NCBI GenBank assembly: GCA_030345135.1 | Contig: CP128386.1 | Location: forward strand, 4,098,667 to 4,162,666 | Length of the DNA: 64,000 bases | Direction: 5' to 3' | Origin: Chitinophagaceae bacterium DXS | GTDB taxonomy: Bacteria; Bacteroidota; Bacteroidia; Chitinophagales; Chitinophagaceae | Shown here: one piece after another, positions 62,962 through 64,000 of the stretch | Numbering within the stretch: the stretch's first letter is position 1 | Layout: the number at the start of each line of letters is the position of its first letter | Made by a program: the position numbers and the translations under genes | Notes under the pieces: model-generated | What the model was told of the DNA's origin: nothing | What the model saw: only the letters and a program-made list of their open reading frames with translations | Database searches by the model: none

Positions 62962-63627
62962 ATGAGTATCAGATTAGGCGACGTTGCGCCAGACTTTCAA
63001 GCCGAAACAACACAGGGCGTCATCAATTTTCACGAGTGGATTGGTGATGGCTGGGCTATTCTTTTTTCCCACCCAAAAGATTTTACACCTGTTTGCACTA
63101 CCGAATTGGGTTATATGGCCAAACTAGCTCCCGAATTTGAACGAAGAAATTGCAAAGTGATTGGTTTGAGCGTGGACCCAGTAGAAAGCCATTTAAGATG
63201 GGAGAAAGACATAGAAGCAACTCAGGGATATGCGGTAAACTATCCGATGATCGGCGACTCAACGCTTGCTATTGCTAAACTGTATGAAATGCTTCCTGCG
63301 GACGAGGTGGGCACTTGCGAGGGCAGAACTGCGGCCACCAATCAAACAGTGCGTTCAGTGTTTATAATCGGACCTGATAAAAAGATAAAACTGCACCTGA
63401 CCTACCCAATGACAACAGGCCGTAACTTTTATGAAATATTGCGCGTACTCGATTCTATGCAGCTAACAGCTGCACACAAAGTTGCTACCCCTGTAAACTG
63501 GAACAATGGCGACGATGTAATTATAGTTCCCGCAGTATCTGACGAAGAAGCAAAAGCAAAATTTCCCAATGGCTGGAAGACAGTTACGCCTTACCTGCGT
63601 ATCGTGGGGCAGCCAGGAAAGAATTAG
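62962..63627 (+). CDS. 1-Cys peroxiredoxin (Prx6 type)
   Basis: The 221-residue enzyme has the peroxidatic Cys45 in DFTPVCTTELGYMAKL, the SHPKD motif before it and the C-terminal PYLRIVGQP typical of Prx6-type enzymes. It reduces hydrogen peroxide and alkyl peroxides in the cytoplasm. It is the last gene in the window. Palindromic repeats follow. Confidence 0.95.
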   Translation: MSIRLGDVAPDFQAETTQGVINFHEWIGDGWAILFSHPKDFTPVCTTELGYMAKLAPEFERRNCKVIGLSVDPVESHLRWEKDIEATQGYAVNYPMIGDSTLAIAKLYEMLPADEVGTCEGRTAATNQTVRSVFIIGPDKKIKLHLTYPMTTGRNFYEILRVLDSMQLTAAHKVATPVNWNNGDDVIIVPAVSDEEAKAKFPNGWKTVTPYLRIVGQPGKN

Positions 63628-63682
63628 TTAAAGCAAAAAGCCTAACATTGTGAATTTAAAATCAACGTGAGGGTTTTGATAT

Positions 63683-63759
63683 AGAATAATGTCACCCTTT
63701 CAGGGTTTGGGGAAAGTATATTTCGCTTCTCTATAATAATTTCATCCCTTCGGGATTTG
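63683..63759. repeat. Two REP-like units, 50-bp period
   Basis: AGAATAATGTCACCCTTTCA (from 63683) and ATAATAATTTCATCCCTTCG (from 63733) are aligned 27-base units, each ending in GG(G/A)TTTG. Each contains a CCCTTTCAGGG or CCCTTCGGG palindrome like those at 21522-21602. Confidence 0.5.
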
Positions 63760-63940
63760 TACCGGGGCACCCTCATTCACCTGAGCAAGTTGATATTGAA
63801 ACTGAAAGCTCAAGTCGATTGAAAATGCTTTTGCGCTACGTTAGGTAGTCGTGGAATAGTATTATCGCAAATTGCGGCTCAATGTTCTTCTGGAAAGAGT
63901 TTTTACGCCGTATGCAATGTCTCAATCAGATTTACATTCA

Positions 63941-64000
63941 GGAGACCTCTCCTATCGTGCCAATGACAGATTTTATAATAGTTGCAATTTTTCCCGTAGG
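63941..64000. repeat. Partial copy of the 4680-type dispersed repeat (cut by window end)
   Basis: GGAGACCTCTCCTATCGTGC, CAGATTTTATAATAG and TTCCCGTAGG match 4699-4758 in the same orientation. The copy continues past the window. Confidence 0.55.

Noticed and set aside
63683-63759. Two evenly spaced repeats considered as a CRISPR remnant
   Set aside because: Only two units, each internally palindromic and REP-like, with no cas genes nearby.

Overview
The window looks like chromosomal DNA from a Bacteroidota bacterium, most likely Chitinophagaceae or a close relative. Supporting signs are gliding genes gldF and gldG, two proteins with type IX secretion (T9SS) C-terminal sorting domains, no Shine-Dalgarno sequences before most genes, TAnnTTTG-type -7 promoter elements before acpP and iscS, large periplasmic glycosidases, and intergenic spacers full of short dispersed repeats. 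No rRNA, tRNA, CRISPR array, transposase or phage gene was seen.

Layout. 1-4.5 kb: surface glycan genes (FkbM methyltransferase, two GT4 glycosyltransferases) around a lone ECF sigma factor, which is bracketed by two copies of a hairpin-bearing repeat. 5.1-23.7 kb: an all-minus-strand glycan catabolic island with two GH29 alpha-L-fucosidases, a GH95-like enzyme, a GH35 beta-galactosidase and a large DUF6067-like glycoside hydrolase. Interleaved with these are a DUF2231/cytochrome c fusion, a Tat-exported sugar isomerase-like protein, a DUF1501 protein and a DUF1549/DUF1553 cytochrome (planctomycete-type set). There is no SusC/SusD pair. Three genes share an upstream palindrome close to GCAAACGNTTGC, as expected for one LacI-type regulon. 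24.1-31.2 kb: gldF-gldG, then two tandem paralogous secreted esterases with PKD repeats and T9SS sorting domains.

31.4-40.5 kb: a VOC protein, an unknown 364-residue protein, a periplasmic isoaspartyl peptidase, the RNA-repair pair rtcB-prfH, cardiolipin synthase, a membrane-bound metal-dependent hydrolase, a lipoprotein and a GNAT acetyltransferase. 40.6-49.4 kb: housekeeping genes acpP-fabF-rnc, a HigBA-type toxin-antitoxin pair, methylmalonyl-CoA epimerase, iscS-iscU-iscA, murF, a rhodanese and a DUF983 protein. 49.5-58 kb: signalling and stress genes (NtrC-type regulator, single-domain response regulator, CHASE3-type histidine kinase, cytosolic alpha-amylase, small membrane protein, topoisomerase IB, PNPOx-like protein). 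58.7-63.6 kb: a beta-propeller sensor kinase with a LytTR regulator, a zinc-ribbon mini-protein and a 1-Cys peroxiredoxin.

The two most interesting units are the redox-flavoured fucose/galactose island and the rtcB-prfH pair. The spacers also hold at least five distinct dispersed repeat families. All functions are inferred from recognisable motifs; no searches were run.
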